Assembly (NCBI GenBank): GCA_900550355.1
Contig: URRT01000081.1
Coordinates: 1 to 8,649 of the forward strand
Reading direction: 5' to 3'
DNA length: 8,649 nt
Source: an uncultured Collinsella sp.
GTDB taxonomy: Bacteria; Actinomycetota; Coriobacteriia; Coriobacteriales; Coriobacteriaceae
This document shows, in pieces, positions 1 to 6,951 of this stretch. The notes below the pieces were generated by a model, which did no database searches, had not been told where the DNA came from, and saw only the letters and a list, made by a program, of their open reading frames with translations. The position numbers and the translations under genes were made by a program. How positions within the stretch are numbered: the stretch's first letter is position 1; each line of letters starts with the position of its first letter.

Positions 1-1
1 T

Positions 2-232
2 GACGAAAACTATCCACTGCTGCACCAGAACAGCCAGATCGTGATGCTCAACCGCAAGCTCGACGAACTCGCCCACAAGGGACGCCCCATCACCGCCCGC
101 GATGGCATCGATAAGCTCGCCGAACAGCGCATGCCGCGCTACCGCGCCTGGGCCGACTACATCATCGACTCACGCGACTGCGCAGCCAACACCGCCCGAG
201 CCCTCCTCGACACCCTCCCACCCGCTCTCTAA
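2..232 (+). CDS. aroK: Shikimate kinase, C-terminal part (cut by window edge)
   Basis: Shikimate kinase phosphorylates shikimate with ATP in the cytoplasmic chorismate pathway. Only the last 76 residues are present; the frame is open from base 2 to the TAA at 230-232, so the gene starts before the window. The fragment opens with ENYPLLHQNS, the stretch that follows the GGG-type shikimate-binding loop in the family. It then has the lid segment with the ATP-contacting Arg (KGRPI, fragment residue 28), followed by EQRMPRYRAWAD, whose Arg43 matches the conserved shikimate-binding Arg in the R-x-P-x-Y motif. The alignment with the remembered tail of mycobacterial AroK is good throughout. Immediate proximity to aroQ supports the call. 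I cannot see whether the N-terminal part is a stand-alone kinase or a fusion, for example with AroE or AroB. Confidence 0.82.
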   Translation, partial: DENYPLLHQNSQIVMLNRKLDELAHKGRPITARDGIDKLAEQRMPRYRAWADYIIDSRDCAANTARALLDTLPPAL

Positions 233-234
233 CA

Positions 235-275
235 AAAACCACCACAAAGGGGACAGGCACCTTCGTGGTGGTTTT
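235..275 (+). repeat. REP-like palindrome between aroK and aroQ, possible terminator
   Basis: An exact 11-base inverted repeat, AAAACCACCAC (235-245) and GTGGTGGTTTT (265-275), flanks a core containing GGGGACAGGCACCTT (249-263). The core itself pairs AAGG (247-250) with CCTT (260-263) around a 9-base loop, so the whole element folds into one interrupted hairpin. It starts two bases after the aroK stop and ends in four T, so it could end aroK transcription or attenuate read-through into aroQ. The GGGGACAGGCACC core resembles dispersed intergenic palindromes that I recall from several bacterial groups, some tied to REP-associated tyrosine transposases. That link is from memory, and only one copy is visible here. 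Confidence 0.6.
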
Positions 276-310
276 CCATTCAGCTCCGCCCGACTGCAAA
301 GGAAGCAACC

Positions 311-748
311 ATGAAAGCACTCGTCATCAACGGCCCCAACCTCAACATGCTCGGCATTCGCGAGCCGGACATCTACGGCAGCGACAACTACGACCGCTTG
401 GTCCAGATCTGCCAGGAGGCAGGTACCGCGCTGGGCTTCGACGAGGTCGAGGTGTTCCAGTCCAACCACGAGGGCAGCATCGTCGACAAGATCCAGGAGG
501 CCTACGGCAAGGTCGACGGCATCGTCATCAACCCCGCGGCCTACACGCACACGAGCGTGGCGATCCTCGACGCCCTCAAAGCCGTCGCCATCCCCGCAGT
601 GGAGGTCCACATCAGCGCCGTCGAGACGCGCGAGGACTTCCGCCAGGTAAGCTACGCCCGCCTGGCCTGCTTTGCCACCATCACGGGCGAGGGCCTGCAG
701 GGCTATGCGCATGCGCTGGAGCTGCTGAAGGAGCATCTCGAAAAGTAA
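311..748 (+). CDS. aroQ: Type II 3-dehydroquinate dehydratase
   Basis: Converts 3-dehydroquinate to 3-dehydroshikimate, the third step of the cytoplasmic shikimate pathway. At 145 residues it has the normal size of the small dodecameric type II enzyme. The family signature is complete: INGPNLNMLGIREPDIYG at residues 6-23, with the flexible-loop Arg17 and catalytic Tyr22; NPAAYTHTS at 74-82, with Asn74 and His80; and EVHISAVETREDFR at 98-111, with His100 and Arg107 in the anion-binding site. The ATG at 311 is preceded by AAAGGA (298-303) at 7-base spacing, which fixes the start. It lies 78 bases after the shikimate kinase stop, separated by a palindrome, so the two may share a transcript or be partly uncoupled. 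Confidence is very high. Confidence 0.97.
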   Translation: MKALVINGPNLNMLGIREPDIYGSDNYDRLVQICQEAGTALGFDEVEVFQSNHEGSIVDKIQEAYGKVDGIVINPAAYTHTSVAILDALKAVAIPAVEVHISAVETREDFRQVSYARLACFATITGEGLQGYAHALELLKEHLEK

Positions 749-810
749 AATGCCAATCCCAGCGAACAGTAGCGACTTGCTCGCGCTCGGCTCCAGCAGC
801 ATACAAGACG

Positions 811-843
811 AAAAAAGCCCAGACCACCAAGGGGTCCGGGCTT
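811..843 (-). terminator. Rho-independent terminator downstream of tRNA-Arg
   Basis: On the minus strand a hairpin formed by 838-843 with 815-820 (AAGCCC/GGGCTT) and 833-836 with 822-825 (GGTC/GACC), with one A-C mismatch and a 7-base loop, runs into six T (complement of the A-run at 811-816). It follows the tRNA 3' end by nine bases and is the first good terminator after the exporter genes too. On the plus strand the hairpin is followed only by CTTAATAAAC, so it would be a weak terminator for aroQ. Confidence 0.8.
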
Positions 844-852
844 AATAAACGA

Positions 853-929
853 TGGTGCTCCATGGCGGATTCGAACCGTCGACCTTGGGATTAGAAGTCC
901 CCTGCTCTATCCAACTGAGCTAATGGAGC
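853..929 (-). tRNA. tRNA-Arg, anticodon UCU
   Basis: Read on the minus strand the 77 bases fold as a tRNA with an encoded CCA (855-853). The acceptor stem is GCTCCAT/ATGGAGC with discriminator A. The D arm is GCTC-AGTTGGATA-GAGC. The anticodon loop CTTCTAA carries TCT, which reads AGA and AGG codons. The variable loop is AGGTC and the T loop is TTCGAAT. Two stem positions do not pair: G27-A43 at the base of the anticodon stem and A50-C64 in the T stem. Both are tolerable but give a slightly weak fold. It lies 54 bases after the exporter ATPase gene on the same strand and ends just before a terminator. Confidence 0.93.
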
Positions 930-975
930 AAATAACCGCACGCCCAAGCAAGCGCAAGCCTGTCAGGCGCAAGTA

Positions 976-981
976 ATTATA
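976..981 (-). promoter_or_regulatory. Candidate -10 box for tRNA-Arg
   Basis: A perfect TATAAT on the minus strand lies between the exporter ATPase stop and the tRNA, about 47 bases before the tRNA 5' end. The hexamer 17 bases upstream (999-1004, TACCGC on the minus strand) is a poor -35, so this is only a candidate. Without it the tRNA would depend on read-through from the exporter genes. Confidence 0.3.
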
Positions 982-983
982 AC

Positions 984-1751
984 CTAGTTGAACTGCTCGC
1001 GGTACGCCTTGCAGACCTCATCGACCGGACCGTCCATGCGAAGGTCGCCCTTCTCAATCCAAACGGCACGCTGGCAGATGCGCTCGACCTGCTCCATGGA
1101 GTGCGAAACGAACAGAACCGTCACGTCGCCGCTCTGGATAAAGTGCTGGATACGGTCCTCACACTTCTGCTGGAAGAACACGTCACCGACGGACAGCGTC
1201 TCGTCAACGATCAGGATATCGGGCTCGGTAATCGTCGCGATTGCAAAGGCGATACGCGCCACCATGCCCGAGGAGAAGTTCTTAAGCGGCATATCGACAA
1301 AGTTCTGCAGCTCGGCAAACTCAATAATGCCGTCAAAGTTGGCGTCGATGAACTCCTTGGTATAGCCGAGCAGGGCGCCGTTCAGATAGATGTTCTCGCG
1401 GGCGGTCAGCTCGGGGTCAAAGCCGGCACCAAGCTCAATCAGCGGCGCGATGTTACCGTGCACCTTAACGCTGCCCTCGCTAGGCTCAAGCACGCCAGCG
1501 ATGATCTTGAGCATCGTAGACTTGCCGGAGCCATTGGTGCCAACCAGACCGACAACTTCGCCGCGATGAATCTCGAACGAGATGTGCTTAAGCGCCCTAA
1601 ACTCCTCAAAGAACAGCTCGTGCTTGGCGAGCTTGATGAAGTACTCCTTGAGGTTGGTCAGCGACTCGGACGCCATGTTAAAGATCATGGTGACGTCGTC
1701 GACCTCGACAGCCAGAGGCTGCTCGCTGTAATCAACAACAGATTCAGTCAT
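984..1751 (-). CDS. Polysaccharide/teichoic acid ABC exporter, ATP-binding protein (TagH/Wzt type)
   Basis: This is the cytoplasmic ATPase of an ABC exporter that flips a lipid-linked cell-surface polymer. Counting from the GTG at 1754 (256 residues), the motifs run in order: Walker A GTNGSGKST at 72-80, E107 where most ABC ATPases have the Q-loop Gln, GAGFDPELTARENI at 109-122 (diagnostic of the Wzt/TagH/KpsT branch), signature NFSSGM at 159-164, Walker B ILIVDE at 180-185, D-loop SVGD, and H-loop His218. There is no C-terminal sugar-binding domain, so it is the short form. I prefer the ATG at 1751 (255 residues), because AAGGAG at 1759-1764 is then 7 bases away rather than 4. It starts 11 bases after the permease stop, and the ribosome site overlaps that stop, which suggests coupled translation. 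The polymer is unknown; rhamnan, teichoic acid or O-antigen-like glycan are all possible. Confidence 0.93.
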   Translation of the reverse strand: MTESVVDYSEQPLAVEVDDVTMIFNMASESLTNLKEYFIKLAKHELFFEEFRALKHISFEIHRGEVVGLVGTNGSGKSTMLKIIAGVLEPSEGSVKVHGNIAPLIELGAGFDPELTARENIYLNGALLGYTKEFIDANFDGIIEFAELQNFVDMPLKNFSSGMVARIAFAIATITEPDILIVDETLSVGDVFFQQKCEDRIQHFIQSGDVTVLFVSHSMEQVERICQRAVWIEKGDLRMDGPVDEVCKAYREQFN

Positions 1752-1758
1752 CACAGCA

Positions 1759-1764
1759 CTCCTT
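1759..1764 (-). promoter_or_regulatory. Ribosome binding site of the exporter ATPase gene
   Basis: AAGGAG on the minus strand overlaps the TAA stop (1765-1763) of the permease gene. Spacing is 7 bases to the ATG at 1751 and 4 bases to the GTG at 1754. This favours the ATG and suggests translational coupling of the pair. Confidence 0.75.
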
Positions 1765-2608
1765 AGATGTAGAGGATAAATTTGCGCTCGGACTTATGGA
1801 ACACTGTATAGCCAATAATAAGCGCAAGAACCGCCCAGGCAACGCACATACCAAACGTCATGAGCGAGGGCGTAGTCTGGAACAGAAAGATATCGCGCAT
1901 AAACTGCAGGTAGTTGAACATGGGGTTCGCATACATCAAGATACGCACGAGATGCGGCATTTGCGCAATATAGTCAGTCGTCCAGAAGATGGGCGTAATG
2001 TAAGTCCACGCCGTAATGACGACGCTCCATAGATGCATAACGTCGCGGAAAAAGACCGTAAGAGCAGAGAGCATCATGCCCAGGCCCATGCAGAAGCACA
2101 TAAGCAGCAGCAGGCAAACCGGCAGCAGAATGAGGTGCCAAGAAGGCATAACGCGGAACCACAGCATGACGATGGCGACGGCGACCAGCGAGAAGGCAAA
2201 GTTGACCAGCGAGAAGAGCACCTTCTGCACCGGGAAGACCCAGCGGTGCACCTTAACCTTCTTGAGCAGAGGGGCAGCGCCCACGATAGACGTCAGGGCC
2301 TGGTTCGTAGACTCGGACATGACGGCAAAGGTAATGTTACCCACGATCAAGTACAGCGGGTACATCTCGGGCGTCATTGAGCCATTGCGGCCCTGGCCAA
2401 AAATCGTCGAGAACACGATGGCCATGACGATCATCATCAGCAACGGATTGAGCACCGACCATGCGACACCCAGAACGCTACGGCGATACTTGATCTTAAA
2501 ATCCTTGGTAACCAGCTGACGAAGGATAAACGCATCCTTCTCAAATTCGTTCTTAGCAAACGTCGCAGGCAGACTGCGAGTTTCTTGTTGCTTTGTCTGA
2601 TCCGACAC
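1763..2608 (-). CDS. Polysaccharide/teichoic acid ABC exporter, permease (TagG/Wzm type)
   Basis: This is the membrane subunit of the same exporter, an ABC-2 type permease. The start is set at the GTG at 2608, which has AAAGGAG (2617-2623) 8 bases upstream and gives 281 residues, a usual length. The open frame extends to a TTG at 2671, but those extra 21 residues lack a ribosome site and are not family-like. Residues 24-56 carry the amphipathic entry segment and the hallmark KYRRSVLGVAWSVLNPL (40-56). Hydrophobic helices follow at about 49-70, 84-105, 130-150, 158-185, 193-212 and 249-271. The FFRDV cluster at 186-190, the NPMFNY segment near 228-233, and a basic tail (HKSERKF) are also typical. 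The ATPase gene follows 11 bases later. Transcription probably begins in the divergent region before 2769. Confidence 0.93.
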   Translation of the reverse strand: MSDQTKQQETRSLPATFAKNEFEKDAFILRQLVTKDFKIKYRRSVLGVAWSVLNPLLMMIVMAIVFSTIFGQGRNGSMTPEMYPLYLIVGNITFAVMSESTNQALTSIVGAAPLLKKVKVHRWVFPVQKVLFSLVNFAFSLVAVAIVMLWFRVMPSWHLILLPVCLLLLMCFCMGLGMMLSALTVFFRDVMHLWSVVITAWTYITPIFWTTDYIAQMPHLVRILMYANPMFNYLQFMRDIFLFQTTPSLMTFGMCVAWAVLALIIGYTVFHKSERKFILYI

Positions 2609-2616
2609 GGATGCAA

Positions 2617-2623
2617 CTCCTTT
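2617..2623 (-). promoter_or_regulatory. Ribosome binding site of the exporter permease gene
   Basis: AAAGGAG on the minus strand is 8 bases before the GTG at 2608. It is the reason for choosing that start over the upstream TTG at 2671. Confidence 0.8.
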
Positions 2624-2647
2624 ACTCGTAATCGTTGACAAACGAAC

Positions 2648-2653
2648 AGTATA
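2648..2653 (-). promoter_or_regulatory. Candidate -10 box for the exporter genes
   Basis: TATACT on the minus strand would place a transcript start roughly 30-35 bases before the permease GTG. The best-placed upstream hexamers (for example ATCGTT at 2676-2671) are poor -35 matches, so the call rests on the -10 and on position alone. Confidence 0.35.
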
Positions 2654-2732
2654 GACCCGACGGCCATGCAAACGATACGCGCAACAAAACTGGAGAACTA
2701 ACCCACATCTTAGGATGCCAAGCCCAAACGGC

Positions 2733-2738
2733 TATACT
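2733..2738 (+). promoter_or_regulatory. Candidate -10 box for the glycosyltransferase-yfhO operon
   Basis: TATACT lies 30 bases before the GTG start at 2769. Seventeen bases upstream is TTAGGA (2710-2715), a weak -35. It is the only good -10 in the divergent gap for the plus strand. The same CTATACT heptamer serves the opposite strand at 2648-2654, so the two transcripts diverge from a region about 80 bases wide. Confidence 0.4.
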
Positions 2739-2768
2739 TTCAAGGATTGAATATATAAGGAGCATTGA

Positions 2769-3740
2769 GTGAATTCTGAATCCATCGCCGTCATCATCCC
2801 TTGCTACAACGAAGCGCTCACGATTGGTAAGGTCATCAACGACTTTCACCGCGAGCTTCCGCAAGCGACGGTCTATGTCTATGACAACAACTCATCGGAC
2901 GATACCTCACGCATCGCTACCGAGCACGGCGCCACGGTCCGCTTTGAGCCCCGCCAGGGAAAGGGCAACGTGTGCCGCCAGATGTTTCGCGATATCGACG
3001 CCGATTGCTACCTGATGGTAGACGGAGACGACACCTACCCCGCCGAGGCGGCCAAAGCCCTCTGCGAGCCCATCCTTAACGGCACGGCCGACATGACCGT
3101 AGGCGACCGCCTTTCCAATGGGACCTATGCCGAGGAAAACAAGCGAGCCTTCCATGGTTTTGGCAACAACCTAGTTCGCGCCATGATCAAGTGGATCTAT
3201 GGCTACAGCTTCGATGACGTCATGACCGGCTACCGCGCCATGAGCCGCCCGTTTGTTAAAACCTTCCCTGTGCTTTCCGAGGGCTTCCAGATCGAAACCG
3301 AGCTCTCGATCCACGCCGTCGACCACCGCTGGCGCATCAAAGATGTGCCCATCGAGTACCGCGACCGTCCGGAAGGCTCCGAGTCCAAGCTCAATACCGT
3401 GAGCGACGGCATTAAAGTCGTTGCGATGATCGGCACGCTGTTCAAGGACTACCGCCCGCTGAAGTTCTTCAGCCTCGTCGCGCTTCTGTTTGCGGTGATC
3501 GGCCTCGCCCTGGGCATGCCCATAGTTGTCGAGTATTTCCATACCGGCCTCGTTCCGCGCTTCCCCACCGCCATACTCGCCGCGTCGTTTATGTTCCTGT
3601 GCAGCCTGAGCCTTGCAACCGGATTCATCCTGGATTCTGTAGCAAAGGTCGAAAAAAAGCAGTGGGAGGTCAACGTGTACAGCAAATACGCCTACGACGA
3701 CCAGCCCGGCCACCCTACTTCCAATCCAAGCGAGAGGTAA
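2769..3740 (+). CDS. Membrane-anchored family 2 glycosyltransferase (polyprenyl-phosphate type)
   Basis: A GT-A fold transferase probably moving a sugar from a nucleotide donor to polyprenyl phosphate at the inner face of the membrane. Of 323 residues, about 1-215 form the catalytic domain: VIIPCYNEALTIGKVI at 8-23 (donor site), DNNSSDDTS at 39-47, a metal-binding DGDD at 85-88, and TGYRAMSR at 153-160, then SEGFQIETELSIHA at 170-183, which carries the catalytic-base region of the DPM1-like branch. The basic segment YRDRPEGSESKL follows at 197-208. Two membrane helices at about 232-254 and 265-290 anchor the tail. The start is GTG at 2769, with AAGGAG (2757-2762) 6 bases away. The stop is 6 bases before the next transferase. 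Donor and acceptor are not readable from the sequence; a dolichol-phosphate mannose/glucose synthase-like activity is the closest analogy. Confidence 0.88.
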   Translation: MNSESIAVIIPCYNEALTIGKVINDFHRELPQATVYVYDNNSSDDTSRIATEHGATVRFEPRQGKGNVCRQMFRDIDADCYLMVDGDDTYPAEAAKALCEPILNGTADMTVGDRLSNGTYAEENKRAFHGFGNNLVRAMIKWIYGYSFDDVMTGYRAMSRPFVKTFPVLSEGFQIETELSIHAVDHRWRIKDVPIEYRDRPEGSESKLNTVSDGIKVVAMIGTLFKDYRPLKFFSLVALLFAVIGLALGMPIVVEYFHTGLVPRFPTAILAASFMFLCSLSLATGFILDSVAKVEKKQWEVNVYSKYAYDDQPGHPTSNPSER

Positions 3741-3746
3741 ACCACC

Positions 3747-4715
3747 ATGCCGCTCATCTCCATTGTCGTGCCGTGCTACAACGAGCAGGAATCGCTTCCG
3801 ATCTTTCTCAAAGAGCTCGATGGCGTCGTTCGCATCATGACCCAGCAAGACCCCTGCATCTCCTTTGAAGCCGTCCTCATCGACGATGGCTCGGCAGACA
3901 AAACGCTTTCCGTCATGAAAGCAGAAGCCGCGGCGGCACATCCATATGCCATCCGATGGCACTCTTTCTCGCGCAACTTTGGCAAAGAGGCAGCACTGTT
4001 TGCCGGACTCCAACATGCAAAGGGTGACTATGTCGCCACCATGGACGCCGACATGCAGGACCCGCCCTCGCTGCTGCCGCAGATGTACGAAATCTTGCAA
4101 ACCGAAGACTACGACAACGTCGCTACGCGCAGGACCACCCGCAAAGGCGAGCCTCCAATCAGGTCGTTCTTCGCCCGCATGTTCTACAAGATCATCAACC
4201 GCATTTCCAACGCGGACATCGTCGACGGCGCACGCGACTTTAGGCTCATGATGCGCCCCATGGTTAACGCCATCGTCTCCATGGGCGAATATAACCGATT
4301 CTCCAAGGGCATTTACGGCTGGGACGGCTTCAAGACCAAATGGCTCCCCTACGTAAACGTCAACCGCGTGGCCGGCGAGACCAAGTGGAGCTTTTGGTCG
4401 CTGCTCCTCTATTCCATCGACGGCATCGTCGCGTTTTCCACGGCGCCGCTCTCCCTCGCCGCCCTCACGGGTATCGTTTTCTGCCTCATCGCTATTCTGG
4501 GATTCGTCGTCATCCTAGTCAAAACACTCGTTTGGGGTGACCCCGTCGGCGGATGGCCGTCGCTCGCCTGCCTCATAACGCTGTTTGGCGGCATGCAGCT
4601 TCTGTGCTTAGGAATCATCGGTGAATACTTGGCGAAAACCTACTTGGAAACCAAGCGACGTCCCATCTATATCATTCGAGAATCCAACGAGGAATCTGAT
4701 GACACGGTCCAATAA
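3747..4715 (+). CDS. GtrB/CsbB-like family 2 glycosyltransferase (bactoprenol glycosyltransferase)
   Basis: Probably makes a sugar-phosphoundecaprenol in the inner leaflet for later transfer outside. The 322 residues show VVPCYNEQESLP at 7-18, DDGSADKT at 46-53, the subfamily signature SFSRNFGKEAAL at 73-84, a metal-binding DAD at 100-102 within MDADMQDPP, and GARDFRLMMR at 161-170. Next come YNRFSKGIYGWDGF at 182-195 and AGETKWSFWSLLLYSIDGI at 209-227. Two membrane helices follow at about 233-262 and 271-293, with a basic and then acidic tail. This architecture matches GtrB, YfdH and CsbB. The ATG at 3747 has GAGAGG (3732-3737) at 9-base spacing, overlapping the end of the preceding gene. 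Its 3' end overlaps the yfhO start by 17 bases, and CsbB-YfhO pairing is a known functional unit. The sugar is unknown; GlcNAc and glucose are the precedents. Confidence 0.92.
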   Translation: MPLISIVVPCYNEQESLPIFLKELDGVVRIMTQQDPCISFEAVLIDDGSADKTLSVMKAEAAAAHPYAIRWHSFSRNFGKEAALFAGLQHAKGDYVATMDADMQDPPSLLPQMYEILQTEDYDNVATRRTTRKGEPPIRSFFARMFYKIINRISNADIVDGARDFRLMMRPMVNAIVSMGEYNRFSKGIYGWDGFKTKWLPYVNVNRVAGETKWSFWSLLLYSIDGIVAFSTAPLSLAALTGIVFCLIAILGFVVILVKTLVWGDPVGGWPSLACLITLFGGMQLLCLGIIGEYLAKTYLETKRRPIYIIRESNEESDDTVQ

Positions 4716-6951
4716 ATGCACGTTCAAGAATGTGGCATTCTATGCTGCCTGCTTTGCGTTTTCCGTCGCGCTCTTTGTCGCACTTGCAGCGGCGGGGCAC
4801 GTCTACCCCTTTGGCGACAACTCGTTTCTCGCTAGCGATCTCAAATACCAGTACATCGACTTCTTTGCTTGGTTCCGGCGCGTCCTTTTGGGCGAGGAGA
4901 ATCTTCGCTACTCCTTTTCTCAGGGACTGGGCATGAACACGTGGGGGCTCTATAGCTACTATCTCGCCAGCCCCTTTAACCTGCTCTGCGTACTGTTTCC
5001 TCAAGACAAGCTGACGCTCTTTGTGTTTGTTATCACCGCGCTCAAGCTCGGCTGTATCCACATCAGCAGCGCCTGGTATGTACAAAAGCGCTTCGGACTA
5101 TCCAAGCCCGCAGCATTCCTGCTTTCCCTCTCGTTCACATTTTGCAGCTGGACCATCAGCAACCTGCGCAACCCGCTCTGGATCGATTGCCTCATCCTGC
5201 TGCCCATCTGCGCCTACGGATGCTACGAGCTCATCCGCAAGCAGCGCATGATCCGCCTCGTCATCGCAACGGCGCTCAATGTCATGTTCTGCTGGTATAC
5301 GGCCTACATCAGCATCCTGTTCCTCTGCATCTTCGTATTGGTCGAATTTAACGATTATGTTACAGAAGAAGGATTTAGCTGGAAGCTCATGTTCGATCGG
5401 GCTCTGCGATTCGCCGGGGGTATCGCGCTTGGACTGCTCCTGTCCGCATGGACCTTTTTGCCGACCATTCTTGCCATGTCCAAGGGCGGTCCCGTTCTGG
5501 CACTCGGCCCCCTACTAAAAACCAGCCTCAAGTCGCTCATCAGGGGCTTTCTTCCCTGCATGTGGGTAAACAACGATAGCACACCGCAGTTCTATTGCGG
5601 CATCATCATGATGCTGCTTGCTGTGAGCCTGCTGGTTAACCGTACAGTTTCAATCAAGACGCGTATCGCAACACTCGTCGTCACGATAACCCTGGTCGCA
5701 AGCTCCGTTTTGAGCCCGCTCGAGTACATCTGGTGCGGCATGCGCGTTCCTAACGGCTTCTACTCGCGCACAGCCTTTTTGCTTAGCTTCTTTGCGCTGT
5801 GGGCCGCAGGATACGCGTTGCAGAAACTCAATGAGCGGCCAACATTACGTCGAGCCCATCGTCCGGCCATCATCATGCCGCTCCTGGCACTCACGGCAAT
5901 TGAACTATTTGCCAACGCCCATGTTATGTGGAACCAGCTGTACACAGGCTATTCCGAAGAAGCCAACAGCGCCTATGTCGCCACCACAAGCAACACGATC
6001 ACAGCCATTCAAGGCCAGGATTCGGCGTCTTTCTACCGCATCGACCGTACGACCACGCGCGCCGATAGCGCCGCCCTCAACGAAGGCCTGGCGCTTGGAT
6101 ACAACCAACTGTCTTCATATTCGTCGGCAAACAACCCACAGGCAATTGCACTGCTCAACTCCCTTGGATACAGCAGTGTCGGCGAGTTTTCGACCCGTTA
6201 TGCCGAGCCCATTCTTGCCGTCGATGCCCTACTGGGAGTCAAGTATGCCATCGCCGAGCACGCGCCCGTGGGATACACGGCAATGCCAGAGCTGGCCGGC
6301 GCAGCAAACTCGGTATACAAGAACCCCTTCGCGCTCAGTCTTGGTATTGCGGCATCTAGAGACATCCAAAACTGGACGCTAAACGGCGAGAACCCCTTCG
6401 AGAAACAAAACGATCTATATGGCAAAATCCTAGGCCGCAAGATTGAACTCTATACCAAGATTGAAGCCACACAGACAGTGGACAGCCAGAACTTAAGGCA
6501 GTGGAGCGTCACCGTGCCGTCGGGTTCCATCGGGTATCTCTATATCAATAAAGATGCGATCGCCGGCAGTTATTGGCCCGTCGCCCTTACCATCGACCAG
6601 CGAACGATCGAAAACGAGGCCTGGAGATTCGACAATAATATCCGCCAGATTGCGGATGCATCGGACGCCCCGAGCCGGCATACGGTGTCAATCGGAGTCG
6701 CAGAGGGCTATACAGACATGCCCCAAGACAATGAGCCGGTCTTTTACGCCCTCAATCTGGACGTTTTCAAACAGGTCATTAACGAGCTTAAGACGAGCGA
6801 GTTTATTCCGACGGTTTTTGAAGACGGAAGGATCGAAGGCGAGTATACCGCCAAGGATGACGGCAACCTGCTGCTGAGCGTTCCGTACGATGAGGGCTGG
6901 AACGTAACGGTAAACCGCCCCCGCCGCAGAACTACCGCCCGCCGCCGATAA
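4699..6951 (+). CDS. YfhO-family membrane glycosyltransferase, C-terminus frameshifted
   Basis: YfhO proteins are multi-pass, GT-C-like enzymes. In Bacillus YfhO works with CsbB to put sugars on lipoteichoic acid outside the membrane. The chosen ATG at 4699 has GAGGA (4689-4693) upstream and gives 750 residues; an upstream in-frame start at 4621 would only add residues encoded inside the previous gene. Residues 1-412 are mostly membrane helices, with the family N-terminal pattern YPFGDNSFLASDLKYQYIDFF at about 36-56 and SFSQGLGMNTWGLYSYYLASP at about 72-92. Residues 413-739 form an extracytoplasmic domain ending in the family motif LLLSVPYDEGWNVTVN. After Asn739 the frame reads RPRRRTTARRR and stops, while the expected continuation is in another frame. 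It is therefore about 50 residues short and lacks its last membrane helix. Confidence 0.88.
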   Translation: MTRSNKCTFKNVAFYAACFAFSVALFVALAAAGHVYPFGDNSFLASDLKYQYIDFFAWFRRVLLGEENLRYSFSQGLGMNTWGLYSYYLASPFNLLCVLFPQDKLTLFVFVITALKLGCIHISSAWYVQKRFGLSKPAAFLLSLSFTFCSWTISNLRNPLWIDCLILLPICAYGCYELIRKQRMIRLVIATALNVMFCWYTAYISILFLCIFVLVEFNDYVTEEGFSWKLMFDRALRFAGGIALGLLLSAWTFLPTILAMSKGGPVLALGPLLKTSLKSLIRGFLPCMWVNNDSTPQFYCGIIMMLLAVSLLVNRTVSIKTRIATLVVTITLVASSVLSPLEYIWCGMRVPNGFYSRTAFLLSFFALWAAGYALQKLNERPTLRRAHRPAIIMPLLALTAIELFANAHVMWNQLYTGYSEEANSAYVATTSNTITAIQGQDSASFYRIDRTTTRADSAALNEGLALGYNQLSSYSSANNPQAIALLNSLGYSSVGEFSTRYAEPILAVDALLGVKYAIAEHAPVGYTAMPELAGAANSVYKNPFALSLGIAASRDIQNWTLNGENPFEKQNDLYGKILGRKIELYTKIEATQTVDSQNLRQWSVTVPSGSIGYLYINKDAIAGSYWPVALTIDQRTIENEAWRFDNNIRQIADASDAPSRHTVSIGVAEGYTDMPQDNEPVFYALNLDVFKQVINELKTSEFIPTVFEDGRIEGEYTAKDDGNLLLSVPYDEGWNVTVNRPRRRTTARRR

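Noticed and set aside
170..802. Long minus-strand open frame of 210 codons opposite aroQ, and the overlapping plus frame 265-894.
   Set aside because: aroQ is a clear full-length gene here. The other frames run through the palindrome, terminator or tRNA and show only the low-complexity composition of shadow frames.
749..810. Possible terminator directly after aroQ (GCGA...TCGC around 771-783).
   Set aside because: The stem is only four pairs with no following T-run. I see no convincing plus-strand terminator for aroQ in this stretch.
856..1099. The 10-mer TGCTCCATGG occurs at 856-865 (tRNA 3' part) and at 1090-1099, like a possible attachment-site duplication.
   Set aside because: The second copy encodes the conserved HSMEQV segment of the exporter ATPase H-loop and includes the self-complementary CCATGG. 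The match does not extend, and no integrase is present.
2609..2671. N-terminal extension of the exporter permease to a TTG at 2671.
   Set aside because: The extra 21 residues have no ribosome site, would overlap the candidate promoter, and the GTG at 2608 has a near-perfect AAAGGAG at 8 bases.
3171..4100. Minus-strand open frame of 309 codons opposite the two glycosyltransferases.
   Set aside because: It spans the junction of two clearly coding plus-strand genes, has no recognisable domain, and shows the His/Gly/Asp-rich composition expected of an antisense shadow.
4621..4698. N-terminal extension of YfhO to 4621.
   Set aside because: The added 26 residues come from the shifted reading of the preceding transferase gene, and the ATG at 4699 has its own GAGGA site and precedes the first hydrophobic helix directly.
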